From an uncultured Shewanella sp. (GTDB lineage Bacteria; Pseudomonadota; Gammaproteobacteria; Enterobacterales; Shewanellaceae), in contig NZ_CANMWS010000010.1 in NCBI RefSeq assembly GCF_947501665.1, positions 114,943 to 178,942 of the forward strand: a stretch of 64,000 bases of DNA, given 5' to 3'. The notes under the pieces were generated by a model. The model saw only the letters and a program-made list of their open reading frames with translations, was not told where the DNA came from and made no database searches. Position numbers and translations under genes: made by a program. Shown in pieces: positions 62,869 to 64,000 of this stretch (positions are counted from its first letter, which is position 1; every line of letters starts with the position of its first letter).

Positions 62869-63531
62869 TTATTGATGTAAGAACTCGGCGCGAGTGGCGG
62901 GGTTCGATTTAAAAATACCGCCAAGGGCCGTGGTGGTGGTCGAGCTGGTGGAGTCCATAATGCCACGGGATTTCACGCAGTAATGCACCGCATCCATCTT
63001 AACGGCCACATCTTGGGTATCCAGTAAGGTCTGTAATGCCACAAGTACTTGTTGGGTGAGCCGTTCTTGCACTTGTGGGCGCTGAGCAAAAAAGCGCACA
63101 ATACGGTTAATTTTAGATAGGCCAATAATGTTCTTTCGAGGAAGGTACGCCACTGTTGCCAGGCCATCGATAGTGACCAAATGGTGCTCGCAGGTACTGG
63201 TCATGCTGATGTCTTTTACCTTCACCATTTCATCGAAACCCATTTTATTTTCAATCACGGTGATTTTAGGAAAGTTAGCATAATCTAAACCAGAGAAAAT
63301 CTCATCGACGTACATCTTTGCAATACGCCTTGGGGTATCGCATAAGCTATCGTCTGACAAATCTAATGACATTAATGTGAGAATGCCATGCATATGCGCT
63401 TCAATCTGTTGTTTGCGCTCTTCTTTTGAAAGCTCGCAAGGTAACATAGGCGTTTCTAGCCCTCGCTCAATGAGCGCTGCTTGTACTTGGCGGGCAGATG
63501 CACTTAATGCTTCTTGATCTGTTAATGTCAT
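62869..63531 (-). CDS. folE: GTP cyclohydrolase I
   Basis: First enzyme of folate/pterin synthesis, converting GTP to dihydroneopterin triphosphate. 220 aa. Zinc-binding [10 protein letters not shown] near residue 114, plus [12 protein letters not shown] near residue 182; [16 protein letters not shown] and [27 protein letters not shown] complete the family pattern. ATG 63531. The 233-bp gap upstream shows no gene. Confidence 0.97.
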   Translation of the reverse strand: MTLTDQEALSASARQVQAALIERGLETPMLPCELSKEERKQQIEAHMHGILTLMSLDLSDDSLCDTPRRIAKMYVDEIFSGLDYANFPKITVIENKMGFDEMVKVKDISMTSTCEHHLVTIDGLATVAYLPRKNIIGLSKINRIVRFFAQRPQVQERLTQQVLVALQTLLDTQDVAVKMDAVHYCVKSRGIMDSTSSTTTTALGGIFKSNPATRAEFLHQ

Positions 63532-63764
63532 AATTTTCTCTACTGCACCTATTGTAGCGGCACTTGAGTCACAGTGACTGTTTGACTGCGGACAATATGT
63601 CTATCTATATTTTTGGTTAAAATTGCATTTCATTTACTTTCATCACCACTTAATGATTTTACCATCATTAAGTGGTACGAATAGCAAGCAGCAGGATACC
63701 TTGATTTTAACAAGATTTATACTCAAATTTATGCATTGTTTAGATGAAAAACAGAGTATGACCT

Positions 63765-64000
63765 TTAAAGTTTCAGATTTTCTTTCAAAAAACTGAGCAT
63801 TTTTCGATAGGCTTGGGCCTGGTGTTCATCTTTATAAAAGCCATGACCTTCGTTATCTAATATCAGTGAGTCAAATGGGTATTTTTGTTGATTTAAGGCT
63901 GAAGTTAATGCTTCAAATTGTTCAATGGGGGCGCGCTCATCATTACCACCATGAATGAGCAATAACTTGGCTTTGAGCTTATCCACATGGTGAGTGGGTG
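63765..64000 (-). CDS. S9-type prolyl oligopeptidase family hydrolase, C-terminal part only
   Basis: The frame is open to the right edge, so the gene starts outside the window. The visible 78 codons contain THHVDKLKAKLLLIHGGNDE and ERAPIEQFEAL, with the acid residue of the catalytic triad. They also contain LDNEGHGFYKDEHQ, with the catalytic histidine, the standard C-terminus of S9 peptidases such as dipeptidyl or acylaminoacyl peptidases. The serine elbow is not in the window. Confidence 0.85.
   Translation of the reverse strand, partial: PTHHVDKLKAKLLLIHGGNDERAPIEQFEALTSALNQQKYPFDSLILDNEGHGFYKDEHQAQAYRKMLSFLKENLKL

Overview
The window is a gammaproteobacterial chromosome segment, most likely from Shewanella or a close relative. 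The evidence is the housekeeping backbone (uvrA; trmH, ridA, spoT, rpoZ, gmk; yicC, rph, pyrE; folE), the AT-rich composition, and a dispersed repeat with TATACCCGTGATAC ends of a kind I associate with Shewanella. The genus is an inference. No rRNA, tRNA or CRISPR array was seen.

Layout. 0-5.4 kb: acyl-CoA ligase (cut by the left edge), LysE-type exporter with a divergent Lrp/AsnC regulator, a frameshifted PAAR-like T6SS tip gene, and a multicopper oxidase with a beta-barrel-like tail. 5.5-9.4 kb: two large paralogues whose N-termini resemble the translocation domain of Salmonella SPI-2 type III effectors. 9.5-15.3 kb: YjbQ, a persulfide detoxification operon with a BigR-like sensor and a 31-bp palindromic operator, an alpha/beta hydrolase and two FUSC-type membrane proteins. 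15.4-18.3 kb: uvrA. 18.6-22.5 kb: phosphoketolase between two hemerythrin paralogues. 22.5-25.2 kb: small secreted proteins and a DKNYY lipoprotein. 25.2-29.5 kb: the trmH/ridA/spoT/rpoZ/gmk block. 29.5-33.8 kb: a MITE-like repeat, a DUF805-like membrane protein, a kinase-like protein, a methyltransferase and a lipoprotein. 33.9-36.0 kb: a third effector-like gene opposite a type III chaperone-like gene and a small partner. 36.0-42.0 kb: a methyltransferase, then a TetR-regulated RND efflux operon with a readable promoter and operators.

42.5-58.9 kb is an accessory conflict island. It holds an HNH_2-like nuclease; a hipBA cassette bracketed by 50-bp direct repeats that duplicate the 3' end of an adjacent HNH nuclease gene; a PLD-helicase-DUF3427 protein; a graveyard of broken genes (Rpn-like, YdjM-like, IS30 transposase); a polymorphic toxin with its immunity gene followed by a displaced second toxin/immunity pair; a DarTG locus with an N-terminally truncated toxin and intact antitoxin; and an ERCC4/HhH nuclease. 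From 59.1 kb a SEC-C protein precedes the conserved yicC/rph/pyrE and folE genes, and a peptidase fragment reaches the right edge.

The most unusual signals are the type III effector/chaperone-like genes lying apart from any secretion apparatus, the hipBA cassette inside gene-end-duplicating repeats, and the toxin cassette duplication. Start sites were adjusted where a Shine-Dalgarno sequence or family alignment favoured another codon. Family assignments come from motif recognition, not database searches.
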